Origin: Crocinitomicaceae bacterium
GTDB lineage: Bacteria; Bacteroidota; Bacteroidia; Flavobacteriales_D; Parvicellaceae
Length of the DNA stretch: 64,000 nucleotides
Assembly (NCBI GenBank): GCA_002716065.1
Contig: PAZE01000045.1
Span: 32,695-96,694, forward strand
Direction of reading: 5' to 3'
A program made the position numbers and the translations under genes. The notes below the pieces were generated by a model. The model did no database searches and was not told where the DNA came from. It saw only the letters and a list, made by a program, of their open reading frames with translations. This document shows positions 8,591-17,423 of the stretch, in pieces. Each line of letters opens with the position of its first letter. The stretch's first letter is position 1.

Positions 8591-8702
8591 TTTTTATTAA
8601 TAAAATTTGGTTGAGAATACTAAAGTATTCATCAATGTTACCTCTTTTCATCATCTCTTTAGCAAGAGATTTTAAGGATTCGTATTTAGTCTTTGCACTC
8701 AT
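8577..8702 (-). CDS. Small 41-residue cytoplasmic protein
   Basis: ATG at 8700-8702 opens 41 codons closed by TAA at 8577-8579. The peptide starts MSAKTKYESLKSLAKEMMK and continues RGNIDEYFSILNQILLIKM. It is an amphipathic, probably all-helical chain with no signal peptide. Real-gene signs are codon use like its neighbours, a good intrinsic terminator exactly at its end, and an otherwise empty 267-base gap. It resembles the short helical peptides often found unannotated in Flavobacteria. Function is unknown. Confidence 0.65.
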   Translation of the reverse strand: MSAKTKYESLKSLAKEMMKRGNIDEYFSILNQILLIKMPAN

Positions 8703-8780
8703 GGTAATTAGTTTTTATTACACAACTAAATACAATGACTATGCCAAAAATCTCTAACTAGAAAAGAAAAATTAAAAGGT

Positions 8781-8975
8781 TTATTTTCCTTTACAGAAAG
8801 GTAATCCAGTTTTTGGACTCTCAACAACTACTTTGTCGCTAGGAAGGTCACAAGCTTCAGCTCTTTGATCTTTTGCGAAGTAATAAATAGTTTGGTTTCT
8901 ACCTCCTTTAAGTTGTACATTTTTTGAATGAAGGAAATACGTTTTTCCTTTACTGTTTGTGTGTGAATAACCCAT
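8781..8975 (-). CDS. Conserved small protein, 64 residues, unknown function
   Basis: The protein begins MGYSHTNSKGKTYFLHSK, continues VQLKGGRNQTIYYFAKD and ends in a KTGLPFCKGK tail. The HTNSKG..Y.LH opening, GG+xQTIYYF centre and basic C-terminus recur in short Bacteroidota proteins of unknown function, which I recall by pattern. It has two cysteines and no membrane segment. The upstream region holds two copies of a 12-base repeat (9017-9049), the best candidate for a control site. Confidence 0.75.
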   Translation of the reverse strand: MGYSHTNSKGKTYFLHSKNVQLKGGRNQTIYYFAKDQRAEACDLPSDKVVVESPKTGLPFCKGK

Positions 8976-9016
8976 ATTGATTAAATTTTTTAATGTTATA
9001 AGGTTGAAGATATTAA

Positions 9017-9049
9017 TTTTTCTTCGAATAATCCTATTTTTTCTTCGAA
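9017..9049. repeat. Two direct copies of TTTTTCTTCGAA spaced 21 bases
   Basis: TTTTTCTTCGAA occurs at 9017-9028 and again at 9038-9049. Each copy ends in the palindromic core TTCGAA, and the starts are 21 bases apart, about two turns of the helix. They lie upstream of the 64-residue gene (start at 8975) and downstream of the DUF3108 stop. They look like paired regulator sites, though a T-rich spacer could also generate them by chance. Confidence 0.45.
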
Positions 9050-9086
9050 AAAAAAGCTAAAAAGTTATAGTTGGGCTATCTGAAGA

Positions 9087-9887
9087 CTATATTTTTGATA
9101 TTGGATTAAGCAAACCTTGGTAATCTACCACTTCAAATTTTACAGATCCAAATAAAATTTTTGCTTTTGCACATAAAGGAATTTTATTTTTATCATCTGA
9201 TATCCAGACAGTTAGGTCTTCTTCTTTTTTAAACACTCTTCCTGTTTGAATTACTGGACAAAACTTTAATGCTTTAAATTTTCCCATTCTAATCTTAATT
9301 TGGTCTCTCCCAAGAAATTTTATTTTTAGAGGGAATATTTCTCCATCTACAATAGTGTTAAACTCAAAAACATCCCCTTTTTCGGCATTTTCAAAGTCTA
9401 GCGTTCTTGCATAATAGTAAGCAGATAACATGTCTTGAACGTTTAAAGGAACCTTAATTTTGGTTTCTCCATCGTCAACTAGTTGGAGGTCTTGATGAAG
9501 CGTATAGTCTTGATTGATGATAAAACCACCCTCGTTTACCCTGCGAATAAAATACCAAGGCATAATGCTTTCTTTATCTACATAAGATTCATATCTATCT
9601 CGAACTTTGAAAAACCAATCAAAAGCTTTAATGCTTCTTCCAGTACCTACTATTCTATATAGATCTCTTCCTTTTGCTTTAATTTTACTCTCTTTAACCT
9701 GTAAAACAGCTTCACCGGCATCAATAATCCCATAATGTAGCCTGTAAGTAAGTTTTTCTCCAATAGTAAATGATTCATTAATTATTTTTCTAAAAACCAG
9801 GTGCTCGTTATAGGTATTAAATAAGGCATTGTAAGAATTACTTGTAAGCCCTACACATAATAGTATAAGTAGAAAGGATTTTTTCAT
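9087..9887 (-). CDS. DUF3108 domain protein, exported
   Basis: The 266-residue protein has a signal peptide (about 1-18) and then the DUF3108 pattern: FTIGEKLTYRLHYGIIDAGEA (about 40-60), VRDRYESYVD, and a KIRMGKFKALKFCPV segment before a DLTVWISDDKNKIP strand. DUF3108 proteins are periplasmic with a single beta-sheet fold; function is unknown. Cysteines near the end (about 227 and 245) are few. The gene is monocistronic as far as the spacing shows: a divergent lipoprotein gene starts 55 bases away. Confidence 0.85.
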   Translation of the reverse strand: MKKSFLLILLCVGLTSNSYNALFNTYNEHLVFRKIINESFTIGEKLTYRLHYGIIDAGEAVLQVKESKIKAKGRDLYRIVGTGRSIKAFDWFFKVRDRYESYVDKESIMPWYFIRRVNEGGFIINQDYTLHQDLQLVDDGETKIKVPLNVQDMLSAYYYARTLDFENAEKGDVFEFNTIVDGEIFPLKIKFLGRDQIKIRMGKFKALKFCPVIQTGRVFKKEEDLTVWISDDKNKIPLCAKAKILFGSVKFEVVDYQGLLNPISKI

Positions 9888-9942
9888 ATCAAAATATTAC
9901 CAATAAGCATGCCGAAAATTGAATTTAATTATTTTTATCCTC

Positions 9943-10353
9943 ATGAAATATATTAAGTCTTTTACCATAATGGTTGTTTTTTTTAGTTGTTCTAGTCAAA
10001 TGGATAATAACTTAACTGAAAAGCAACTAATTGATTCAAGTAAAACAGAAATTAGTCAAGATAAATCCTACATTGAAAAGTTTTCCAATGGAAAAATTAA
10101 GGTTTCTGGAGAAATTGTAAAAGGCAAAAGAGAAGGTAAATGGTTCTCTTATTTTGAAAATGGAACTAAACAAAGTGAGCACAACTATTTAAATGGTAAA
10201 CTTCATGGTAATATGGCTGTTTTTTCATTAGATGGAAAACTACTGTATCAAGGATTTTATTTACATGGCAAACAGCACGGGAAATGGATCTATTATGAAA
10301 AATCTAGCAAAGAAAATAAAGAAGTCTGGTATGAAAATGGAGTTAAAAAGTAA
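9943..10353 (+). CDS. YwqK/MORN-like lipoprotein
   Basis: From the ATG at 9943 the 136-residue protein has a lipoprotein signal with Cys16 (VVFFSC). The rest contains three repeats of the type GxxxGKWxxYFENGxKQ, the MORN_2/YwqK pattern. Homologues are often labelled 'toxin-antitoxin system YwqK family antitoxin', but there is no toxin gene here and the label is misleading. A TTG upstream (9919) would spoil the signal peptide, so it was not used. The gene ends one base before the convergent amidohydrolase. Confidence 0.8.
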   Translation: MKYIKSFTIMVVFFSCSSQMDNNLTEKQLIDSSKTEISQDKSYIEKFSNGKIKVSGEIVKGKREGKWFSYFENGTKQSEHNYLNGKLHGNMAVFSLDGKLLYQGFYLHGKQHGKWIYYEKSSKENKEVWYENGVKK

Positions 10354-10354
10354 A

Positions 10355-11638
10355 TTATTTTAAATCGTATTTCTTTTTGTATTTTTTATACTTTCTAATT
10401 TGATCGTTTTCTAGAGATATTAACCTTCCCTTTATAAATGCATATTCTACATTATTGGTTTTAACATCAAAAGCATCTCCTGATGAAATAAATAAAGTTG
10501 CATCTTTTCCTTCTTCAATACTGCCAACAGTATGGTCAATCCCAAGAATTTTTGCAGCATTTAAAGAAATTGCTGAAACACCCTTTTCATAATCTAAGCC
10601 ATAAGCAATAGCTGTACCCACCATAAAAGGTAAATTTCTAGTAATCATTTCTTGCATATCACCAGCGTTCTGAATACAAAACAGAACACCTTCATTAGCT
10701 AAAACACCAGCAGTACAGTAGGGAAGATGTATGTCTTGATGAGAGTAATTAGGTAGTCGATGTGTTCTTGGCAGCATAATGCTAATGTTATTTTCTTTTA
10801 TTCTTTTAGCAATCATCCAAGAATCTGCACCACCAACAACACATAATCGTTGCAGTTTAAAATCTTTTTTAAATTGAATAACATCGTTTATTTCTTTAAC
10901 GAAATTAACATGAACATAGAGCTGTTGTTCTCCATTAAAGATTCCCTTAAGAGCATTTAATTTTATATTGAAATAAGAGTTGTTAAGTTCATTATTATAG
11001 GCTTTTGCTCTAGAAAAAAAACTGGATATGGAATTCAAGGCTCTTTGGTAATCATTAGAAAAGGAAGCCGTGTCAACTAAGGAGTTATATTTTGGCCAAT
11101 TCAAGTGAATACCTTCATCTAAACTAACAACAGCATCTTCCCAATTCCAAGCATCAAAATGAACAACAGAAGAGCTTCCGCTAATTGTTCCTCCTTTAGG
11201 ACAAATTTGTCCCATTAGCACTCCGTTAGATCTTACGGTAGGAGTTATTTTTGAATCGGTATTATAGGCAATTATAGAACGAACATTTGGATTGAATTCT
11301 CCAACTTCATATGAGTCTCTTGAAGCTCTTACCGCTTCAATATCCATTAACCCAATTGTAGAATTACAGGCTATAAATCCCGGATAAACATGCTTTCCTT
11401 TAATTCGAATTACTTGATCATAGCCTGAGGTGTCAATTGTTTTAACAAGAGCATTTTCAACAAGTGTAATTTTTCCATCTTTAATTGCTATTGCAGAACG
11501 CTTAATATAATTTCCATTACCAATATGAGCGGTTCCATCAAGTAAAAGAATGTTTTTATTATTTGCTATTGCAGGAGTTTCCTGACCAATTAGTCTAAAA
11601 CAGGAAACTAGATATAGTATAAAAACTGTTTTTTTCAT
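10355..11638 (-). CDS. Exported amidohydrolase-fold protein lacking the HxH metal motif
   Basis: The 427-residue protein has a signal peptide (1-19, ending LIGQ). It has the composite-barrel organisation of M38 amidohydrolases: N-terminal strands, VYPGFIA at about 93-99, and a C-terminal ILGIDHTVGSIEEGKDATLFI (about 365-385). Where active enzymes have PGFIDxHxH it reads PGFIACNSTIG, so the first two metal ligands are missing. It is therefore probably non-catalytic or a structural partner. The ATG overlaps the TGA of the upstream 1023-residue amidohydrolase by four bases (ATGA), so the two are translationally coupled. Confidence 0.85.
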   Translation of the reverse strand: MKKTVFILYLVSCFRLIGQETPAIANNKNILLLDGTAHIGNGNYIKRSAIAIKDGKITLVENALVKTIDTSGYDQVIRIKGKHVYPGFIACNSTIGLMDIEAVRASRDSYEVGEFNPNVRSIIAYNTDSKITPTVRSNGVLMGQICPKGGTISGSSSVVHFDAWNWEDAVVSLDEGIHLNWPKYNSLVDTASFSNDYQRALNSISSFFSRAKAYNNELNNSYFNIKLNALKGIFNGEQQLYVHVNFVKEINDVIQFKKDFKLQRLCVVGGADSWMIAKRIKENNISIMLPRTHRLPNYSHQDIHLPYCTAGVLANEGVLFCIQNAGDMQEMITRNLPFMVGTAIAYGLDYEKGVSAISLNAAKILGIDHTVGSIEEGKDATLFISSGDAFDVKTNNVEYAFIKGRLISLENDQIRKYKKYKKKYDLK

Positions 11639-14600
11639 TCGTTTCCATCATCTTTGATTGTACTACAATTGTGAGAGGTTGATGTTTCTGCTTTTAATTT
11701 TTGAACCTTTCCTCCTGCATTTTTAAAGGAAATCATTTCTGTTATTAGTTCAGAACGCTGTTTCATTAGCTTCATCTTTCGTTGGTTTTGAGTGTCTATA
11801 TCAAAGTATAACTTTCCATCAATGAATGTTTTTTCAACTTTTGCATAAACCGAAAGAGGATTTTGGCTCCAAAGTACCAAATCAGCATCTTTTCCTTCTT
11901 TTATACTACCCACAATATGGTCTATATGTAAAAGCTTCGCGGGATTGATAGTAATCATATTTAGCGCTTCTTCCTCTTTCATGCCTCCATATTTAATGCC
12001 CTTAGCAGCTTCTTGATTGAGTCTTCTTCCCATTTCAGCATCATCTGAGTTAACAGCAACGGTAATCCCCATTTGATTTAATAAAGATGCGTTGTATGGA
12101 ATAGCGTCTTTAACTTCATATTTATAGGCCCACCAATCTGAAAAAGTAGATCCTCCAGCACCATGAGCTTTCATTTTATCTGCTACTTTATATCCTTCTA
12201 ATATATGTGTAAAAGTGTTTAATGTAAAATTCAATGAATCGGCAACTTTCATTAGCATATTTATTTCAGACTGCACATAAGAATGACAAGTTATAAATCG
12301 TTCTTTGTTTAGTATTTCAAGTAGTATTTCCAATTGAAGATCTTTTCTTGGGATAGGCAATTGTTGTTTTCCTTTTTTATTGGATTGACGATATTCTTCC
12401 CAACGCTCTCCATATTTCTTTGCTCTCAAAAAAGCATCATAATAAACTTGTTCTACACCCATTCTAGTTTGCGGAAAACGAATGGTGTTTCGGTCTCCCC
12501 AGTTGGATTGTTTTACATTTTCGCCAAGTGCAAACTTTATAAACTTTGGAGCTGGTTTAAATTTCATTTGCTCGCTAGAAGAACCCCAACGTAACTTTAT
12601 TATAGCACTTTGACCTCCGATTGGATTTGCAGATCCGTGTAATAACTGAGCGGTGGTAACACCTCCAGCTAGCTGCCTGTAAATATTGATGTCATTAGGA
12701 TTGATTACATCACCCAAATCAACTTCTGCAGTCACTGAATGAGAGGCTTCGTTTACCCCCCTTGAAATGGCAATATGAGAGTGCTCATCAATTATTCCAG
12801 CAGTAAGATGTTTGTTGGTTCCATCTATAACAATAGTTGAAGGATCAACTACATCTAGAATATTTCCTATGTGGGTTATTATACCTTCATTAATCAGTAC
12901 ATCGGTATTGTAAAGTATTCCTTCTTTTTCAGATGTCCACACCGTAGTATTTTTTATAAGGTAGGGAATAGGTTTTGGAAGAGAATCAAACCCATAAGCA
13001 ACAGGGGGGAGTAACGGATGAAAAGCACTTGTATCCATAGTAAAAACAGGCTTTTTTTCTTTTACAATTGGCTTTTCTTTTCGAATGGCAGACCATTTAA
13101 ACCATTCGCCATTGGGATCCAACCCATTTCCATCCCAAGACCCACTGTTAAAATTAACAATTCCTGAAAGCCCGTAATTTCCACCATTTAATTTAAACGC
13201 TAGTGTAATTTGCTTGCCTTGATGCTTTATAGTGACAGGTACTGTTTTTTTCTTAGTAATTTTTATAGGTCTTCCAGTAATGGAATCGATTATAAAGACA
13301 CCCTCTAAAGTGCTATCCTTAATTATATTGTACTGTATGGATGCTTTTGGTTTTTCTTTGCTGCCTTTAACAATTAGTGTTCTGATGTTTTGATTAATAT
13401 TTAAATTGTATTTGCCTCGTATGTCATCAGCATTTAAATCCGATATTATGTGCTGTTTTCCTTGAATCCAATTTTCAAGTAGAGTGCCATTTTTTTCAAA
13501 AAGCTCGTCAGATGTTACAATTAAATTAGCCCACTTGCCTTTTTCTAGAGTGCCTAAAGTATTACTTTTTTGGATGAAAGCAGCTGGAGTTTCTGTTAGT
13601 GCTTTATATGCAGCTTCTTTGGACAGTCCTTTGCTAATGGCTAATCGCAAATTTGAAATAAAATCTTTTGGAGATAATCCATTAGAAGTTATGGAGAAAT
13701 TAAGTTGATTTTTTTCTAAAATTGACAAATTAAAAGGAGCATATTTCCAATATCTTAACTTTTGGGTAGATATCCTATTGGCATCATATGGGTTTTCTAC
13801 ATTATATGCTTTTGGAAAATTAATGGGTACAATTAATTTTAAGCCAGCGTTTTTTATCTCTTGAATTCTTTCAAATTCATCTCCACCTGTTTTAATGATA
13901 TAATCTATTTCGAATTCTTCAGAAATCTTATTTACCCGTAAAATATCTTGAGCATTAGAGGTAATAAAAATTTGAGGTTTTTCAATTGATTTAAGGTGGC
14001 TTTCAATAGAAAGATCTTTAAAAGCGGGATTAGTTTGCTTATACCAAATGGCATCAAGATAAAATTGTTTTATCAATGCAATACAACCCATAAGTGAAGA
14101 AGGATATGCTTGATGTGAAGTTCCTTTTTTGAAGGAATAAAAATTTGCAGCATGATTATCTAAAGTGGTTGTATTAGATGCTTTATTTAAAGATGTTAAG
14201 AAACCACTTCCTCTTAGCACTCCATCTTCTCTATGACTTAGCACAACACCAAATCCTTTTTTTAATAGCTTGTTTTTTTGCTTTTGGTTAAATTGAAAAT
14301 CATCAATTCCACTATACTCTGATTTTATGGATTCGTTCCAATAATATGGGCCTTGCTTTGATGAGGAATATTGAGGTTGTGGTGGTTTTTTTTTTGGAAT
14401 TGGCTTACTAATTCCATAAGAAGAGTATAAATCAATAAATGAGGCATAAATGTGTTTATCATAAAGATCGTATACAATAGCATTTTTTGGAGGTTTTAAA
14501 TTTTCTCCTACAGCTAAAATTTTACCGTCTTTAATAATGAGGGTGCCATTGTTAAGGGTTGTTTGGGAATTCACATGAATAATAGCCTTGATTAAAGCAA

Positions 14601-14706
14601 TGGGTTGATTAGCATTATCTTTAACTCCATTGTAAGGAATGTATTGCTGAGGAAAAAAAGTTCCAACAGTAAGAAGAAAAACTAAAAAAAGAGTTGTTTT
14701 TTTCAT
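11635..14706 (-). CDS. Large exported protein with two amidohydrolase domains
   Basis: From the ATG at 14706 the protein has 1023 residues and a signal peptide (KKTTLFLVFLLTVGTFF). It carries two amidohydrolase folds joined by a beta-rich linker. The N-domain reads IYASFIDLYSSYG instead of an HxH motif and ends with a TLEKGKWANLIV strand. The C-domain is intact: DEHSHIA (HxH), a His in ITCHSYV, a His in FTHIL, an Asp in VAVNSDDAEMG, and SIKEGKDADLVLW at the end. Such periplasmic enzymes hydrolyse peptide- or imide-like bonds; substrate unknown. A longer start (14805) has no signal peptide. The downstream gene is a one-domain, metal-less paralogue. Confidence 0.88.
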   Translation of the reverse strand: MKKTTLFLVFLLTVGTFFPQQYIPYNGVKDNANQPIALIKAIIHVNSQTTLNNGTLIIKDGKILAVGENLKPPKNAIVYDLYDKHIYASFIDLYSSYGISKPIPKKKPPQPQYSSSKQGPYYWNESIKSEYSGIDDFQFNQKQKNKLLKKGFGVVLSHREDGVLRGSGFLTSLNKASNTTTLDNHAANFYSFKKGTSHQAYPSSLMGCIALIKQFYLDAIWYKQTNPAFKDLSIESHLKSIEKPQIFITSNAQDILRVNKISEEFEIDYIIKTGGDEFERIQEIKNAGLKLIVPINFPKAYNVENPYDANRISTQKLRYWKYAPFNLSILEKNQLNFSITSNGLSPKDFISNLRLAISKGLSKEAAYKALTETPAAFIQKSNTLGTLEKGKWANLIVTSDELFEKNGTLLENWIQGKQHIISDLNADDIRGKYNLNINQNIRTLIVKGSKEKPKASIQYNIIKDSTLEGVFIIDSITGRPIKITKKKTVPVTIKHQGKQITLAFKLNGGNYGLSGIVNFNSGSWDGNGLDPNGEWFKWSAIRKEKPIVKEKKPVFTMDTSAFHPLLPPVAYGFDSLPKPIPYLIKNTTVWTSEKEGILYNTDVLINEGIITHIGNILDVVDPSTIVIDGTNKHLTAGIIDEHSHIAISRGVNEASHSVTAEVDLGDVINPNDINIYRQLAGGVTTAQLLHGSANPIGGQSAIIKLRWGSSSEQMKFKPAPKFIKFALGENVKQSNWGDRNTIRFPQTRMGVEQVYYDAFLRAKKYGERWEEYRQSNKKGKQQLPIPRKDLQLEILLEILNKERFITCHSYVQSEINMLMKVADSLNFTLNTFTHILEGYKVADKMKAHGAGGSTFSDWWAYKYEVKDAIPYNASLLNQMGITVAVNSDDAEMGRRLNQEAAKGIKYGGMKEEEALNMITINPAKLLHIDHIVGSIKEGKDADLVLWSQNPLSVYAKVEKTFIDGKLYFDIDTQNQRKMKLMKQRSELITEMISFKNAGGKVQKLKAETSTSHNCSTIKDDGNE

Positions 14707-14750
14707 AAGGCTATAGCAATATGTAAAAAAAATCAATTCATTACTAAAAT

Positions 14751-14778
14751 TTCTAAATCCATCTTTATAGATTTGGAA
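14751..14778 (+). promoter_or_regulatory. Near-perfect dyad overlapping a candidate -7 box
   Basis: TTCTAAATC (14751-14759) and GATTTGGAA (14770-14778) are complementary in 8 of 9 positions with a 10-base gap. The right arm overlaps TAGATTTG (14768-14775), a match to the Bacteroidota -7 consensus TAnnTTTG, just upstream of the gene at 14789. A regulator bound to the dyad would block the promoter. No -33 TTG is visible. Confidence 0.4.
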
Positions 14779-14788
14779 AAAAATTATT

Positions 14789-15139
14789 ATGAAAGCACAT
14801 ACCATATCATTAATTAGCTCAGTAGTATTAATTGTAATGAGCGCTTGGGGATATTTGTCTTCTGACAGTCCTTCATTAACTGCTCTTATCCCATTATTTT
14901 TTGGTGTTGTCCTACTAGCGTGTTATCCTGGTATTAAAAGTGAAAATAAAATTATTGCTCATGTCGCTGTTCTTTTAACATTAATTGTTCTTGTAGCTCT
15001 TTTTATGCCGTTAAAGGGTGCAATTGGCAGAGACGATTCAATGGCAGTTGTGAGAATAGTTATTATGATTTCCGGGACTTCACTTTCAATGGTCGCTTTT
15101 GTTAAAAGCTTCATTGCCGCAAGAAAAAACAAACAGTAG
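14789..15139 (+). CDS. Small four-helix membrane protein, unknown function
   Basis: The 116-residue protein has four predicted membrane helices (about 8-24, 30-46, 57-75, 85-108) linked by short loops, one of them acidic (GRDDS). The C-terminus is basic (AARKNKQ), as expected for the cytoplasmic side. It lies divergent to the amidohydrolase operon and directly upstream of hflX (6-base gap), so it is probably in one transcript with hflX. No family recognised. Confidence 0.65.
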   Translation: MKAHTISLISSVVLIVMSAWGYLSSDSPSLTALIPLFFGVVLLACYPGIKSENKIIAHVAVLLTLIVLVALFMPLKGAIGRDDSMAVVRIVIMISGTSLSMVAFVKSFIAARKNKQ

Positions 15140-15145
15140 TAGCAA

Positions 15146-16300
15146 TTGATTACCACATCTAAACCAGCTGAAAAAGCTGTAATCATTGGTTTAATTAGTT
15201 CTGATCAGAATGAAAAGCTCACTATGGAATATCTAGATGAGCTCGAATTTCTTACCCAAACATCAGGTGCTAAAATTGTAAATCGATTTGTTCAGCGGCT
15301 AAATCTACCGCATCCCTCCACTTTCGTGGGTAAAGGAAAAATTAATGAGATTAAGCAGTATATTCAGGATAACCAGGTGGATTTAGCGGTGTTTGATGAC
15401 GATTTAAATCCAACACAAATACGAAATGTAGAGCGAATTTTATGCTGTAAAATTTTAGATAGAAGCAACTTAATTTTAGACATTTTCGCTAGCAGGGCAA
15501 GAACCGCACATTCCAAGGTACAGGTAGAGCTAGCTCAATATCAATACTTGCTACCAAGGTTAACTAGAATGTGGACCCACTTAGAGCGTCAAAAAGGAGG
15601 TATTGGGATGAGAGGTCCTGGGGAGACTCAAATAGAAACAGATCGTAGGATTATAGGCCAGAAGATAAGTAGTCTTAAAGCAAAGTTGGCAAAAATTGAT
15701 CGTCAAAAAGCAGCTCAAAGAAACAATAGAGGAGCAATGGTTAGAGTGGCTTTAGTTGGTTACACCAATGTGGGTAAATCTACACTAATGAATTTATTGG
15801 CAAAAGCAGATGTTTTTGCTGAAAACAAGCTCTTTGCCACTCTTGATACTACAGTACGAAAGGTTGTGGTCAAGCATTTGCCTTTTTTAATGTCGGACAC
15901 CGTTGGGTTTATTAGAAAGCTTCCCCATCAGTTAATAGAATCATTTAAATCAACACTAGATGAAGTTAGGGAAGCAGATGTGTTGGTTCATGTTATTGAT
16001 GTTTCTCATGATGCATTTGAAGATCAATTTAGCACAGTTAATGAAACACTTAATGAAATATTAGATCAGCCTAAACCAACCATTTTAGTTTTTAATAAAA
16101 TTGATAATTTTGATGCAGAAAAAAAAGAGGTTTTATTAGGAATTATAGAAAACTGGAAGTCTAAAAAAAGTCATAAATCGGTCTTTATTTCTGCTGTAAA
16201 AAAACAGAATATTGATCAGTTAAAGGAATTTATTTATGAAAAAGTGAAAACCATTCATGTGAAAAGATTTCCTTATAACTCTACCTATTTCGACTATTAA
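15146..16300 (+). CDS. hflX: GTPase HflX
   Basis: The 384-residue protein has the HflX N-domain (VGKGKINEI at about 61-69), the linker helix, and the conserved RGPGETQIETDRR at 156-168. The G domain follows with Walker A GYTNVGKS (205-212), DTVG (about 244) and NKID (about 308). HflX binds ribosomes and rescues or splits stalled ones under stress. The start is TTG: the conserved AVIIGL segment at residues 11-16 lies before any ATG, so a shorter start is unlikely. It is six bases downstream of a membrane protein gene. Confidence 0.95.
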   Translation: MITTSKPAEKAVIIGLISSDQNEKLTMEYLDELEFLTQTSGAKIVNRFVQRLNLPHPSTFVGKGKINEIKQYIQDNQVDLAVFDDDLNPTQIRNVERILCCKILDRSNLILDIFASRARTAHSKVQVELAQYQYLLPRLTRMWTHLERQKGGIGMRGPGETQIETDRRIIGQKISSLKAKLAKIDRQKAAQRNNRGAMVRVALVGYTNVGKSTLMNLLAKADVFAENKLFATLDTTVRKVVVKHLPFLMSDTVGFIRKLPHQLIESFKSTLDEVREADVLVHVIDVSHDAFEDQFSTVNETLNEILDQPKPTILVFNKIDNFDAEKKEVLLGIIENWKSKKSHKSVFISAVKKQNIDQLKEFIYEKVKTIHVKRFPYNSTYFDY

Positions 16301-16334
16301 AAATTACTTTATACTTTTATTCAAAATATAACAC

Positions 16335-17282
16335 ATGTCAAGAAAATTAATCATTGGGTCATCTGGGCAAATTGGAACAGAGCTTGTTATAAAGCTACGT
16401 GAAATTTGTGGTAAAGACAATGTTGTTGCAGCTGATATTAAACAACCTATTGATGAGGTTTTTTATGGAGGCCCATATGAAGAAATTAACGTTTTAGATA
16501 AAGAAAGGATAAAAGATGTTGTGTTAAAATACAAGGTGGAGGAGGTGTATATTTTAGCCGCACTTCTTTCAGCTACTGCAGAAAAAAAACCTGATTTAGC
16601 TTGGAAACTTAATATGGAGGGGTTATTTAACGTTCTTGAGCTAGCAAAAGAAAAGGTTATAAAAAAGATTTTCTGGCCTAGCTCAATTGCTGTTTTTGGG
16701 CCTACTACGCCAAGTAAAAATACTCCACAGCATACGATAATGGAACCAACAACAGTTTATGGGATAAGTAAACTTGCTGGTGAAAGATGGTGTGAGTACT
16801 TTTTTAATAAATACGATATAGATATAAGAAGTATTCGTTACCCTGGTTTAATTAGCTATAAGAGCTCTCCAGGAGGAGGAACTACTGACTATGCCATTGA
16901 AATTTTTCATCATGCTATCAAGCATGGAAATTATGTTTGTTTTTTGGAAAAGAATAGAGCCCTTCCAATGATGTATATGGACGATGCTATTCGTGCTACA
17001 ATAGAACTAATGGAAGCCGATAAAGAAAAAATTTCTATAAGAAGTAGCTATAATGTTGGTGGCATTTCATTTACTCCTTTTGAAATCACTCAGGAAATAA
17101 AAAAGACACTTCCAAATTTTGAAATCTCATACAGTCCAGATTTTAGAAATGAAATTGCAAAATCTTGGCCTTCGCATATTAACGATCAGGTAGCAAGAAA
17201 GGACTGGGGTTGGAGGCCTAACATTGATTTAGATCAAATGTGTCAAACTATGTTGAAACAACTAAAAACGGATTTTGTGTAA
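16335..17282 (+). CDS. SDR-type L-threonine 3-dehydrogenase-like protein
   Basis: The 315-residue protein is an extended SDR: NAD-binding GSSGQIG (8-14), acidic residue after the second strand (AADI, about 32-35), catalytic YGISK (Tyr142, Lys146) and Ser near 117. The start MSRKLIIGSSGQIG and the YPGLIS and PGGGTTDYA segments (about 174-190) resemble the short-chain L-threonine dehydrogenases known in Flavobacteria and some archaea. That enzyme makes 2-amino-3-ketobutyrate from threonine with NAD+. The alternative is another nucleoside-diphosphate sugar epimerase, which is less likely because of the PGGGTTDYA loop. The glycine C-acetyltransferase partner is not in the window. Confidence 0.8.
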   Translation: MSRKLIIGSSGQIGTELVIKLREICGKDNVVAADIKQPIDEVFYGGPYEEINVLDKERIKDVVLKYKVEEVYILAALLSATAEKKPDLAWKLNMEGLFNVLELAKEKVIKKIFWPSSIAVFGPTTPSKNTPQHTIMEPTTVYGISKLAGERWCEYFFNKYDIDIRSIRYPGLISYKSSPGGGTTDYAIEIFHHAIKHGNYVCFLEKNRALPMMYMDDAIRATIELMEADKEKISIRSSYNVGGISFTPFEITQEIKKTLPNFEISYSPDFRNEIAKSWPSHINDQVARKDWGWRPNIDLDQMCQTMLKQLKTDFV

Positions 17283-17423
17283 CCTTTTTAGTCACATTTT
17301 CTGTTTAAAACAATCAAAATTCCCAAATTTTATTTTAACTTTTACATGTAAATTAATGTTTATTCTTTAATAAATGCAATATTATTTAGTAAGTTTAAAT
17401 GTTATTTTTTGATAAATTTTATA

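Noticed and set aside
9943..10353. Toxin-antitoxin system label for the YwqK-type protein
   Set aside because: It is an exported lipoprotein with MORN_2 repeats and no toxin gene is adjacent.
12334..13708. Plus-strand open frames inside the large amidohydrolase gene
   Set aside because: They lie wholly within a gene with clear domain motifs and show no domain, signal or start site.
17283..17423. Regulatory RNA between the threonine dehydrogenase and YwqK genes
   Set aside because: The 141 bases are AT-rich and have no stable stem, no open frame and no clear -7 box.
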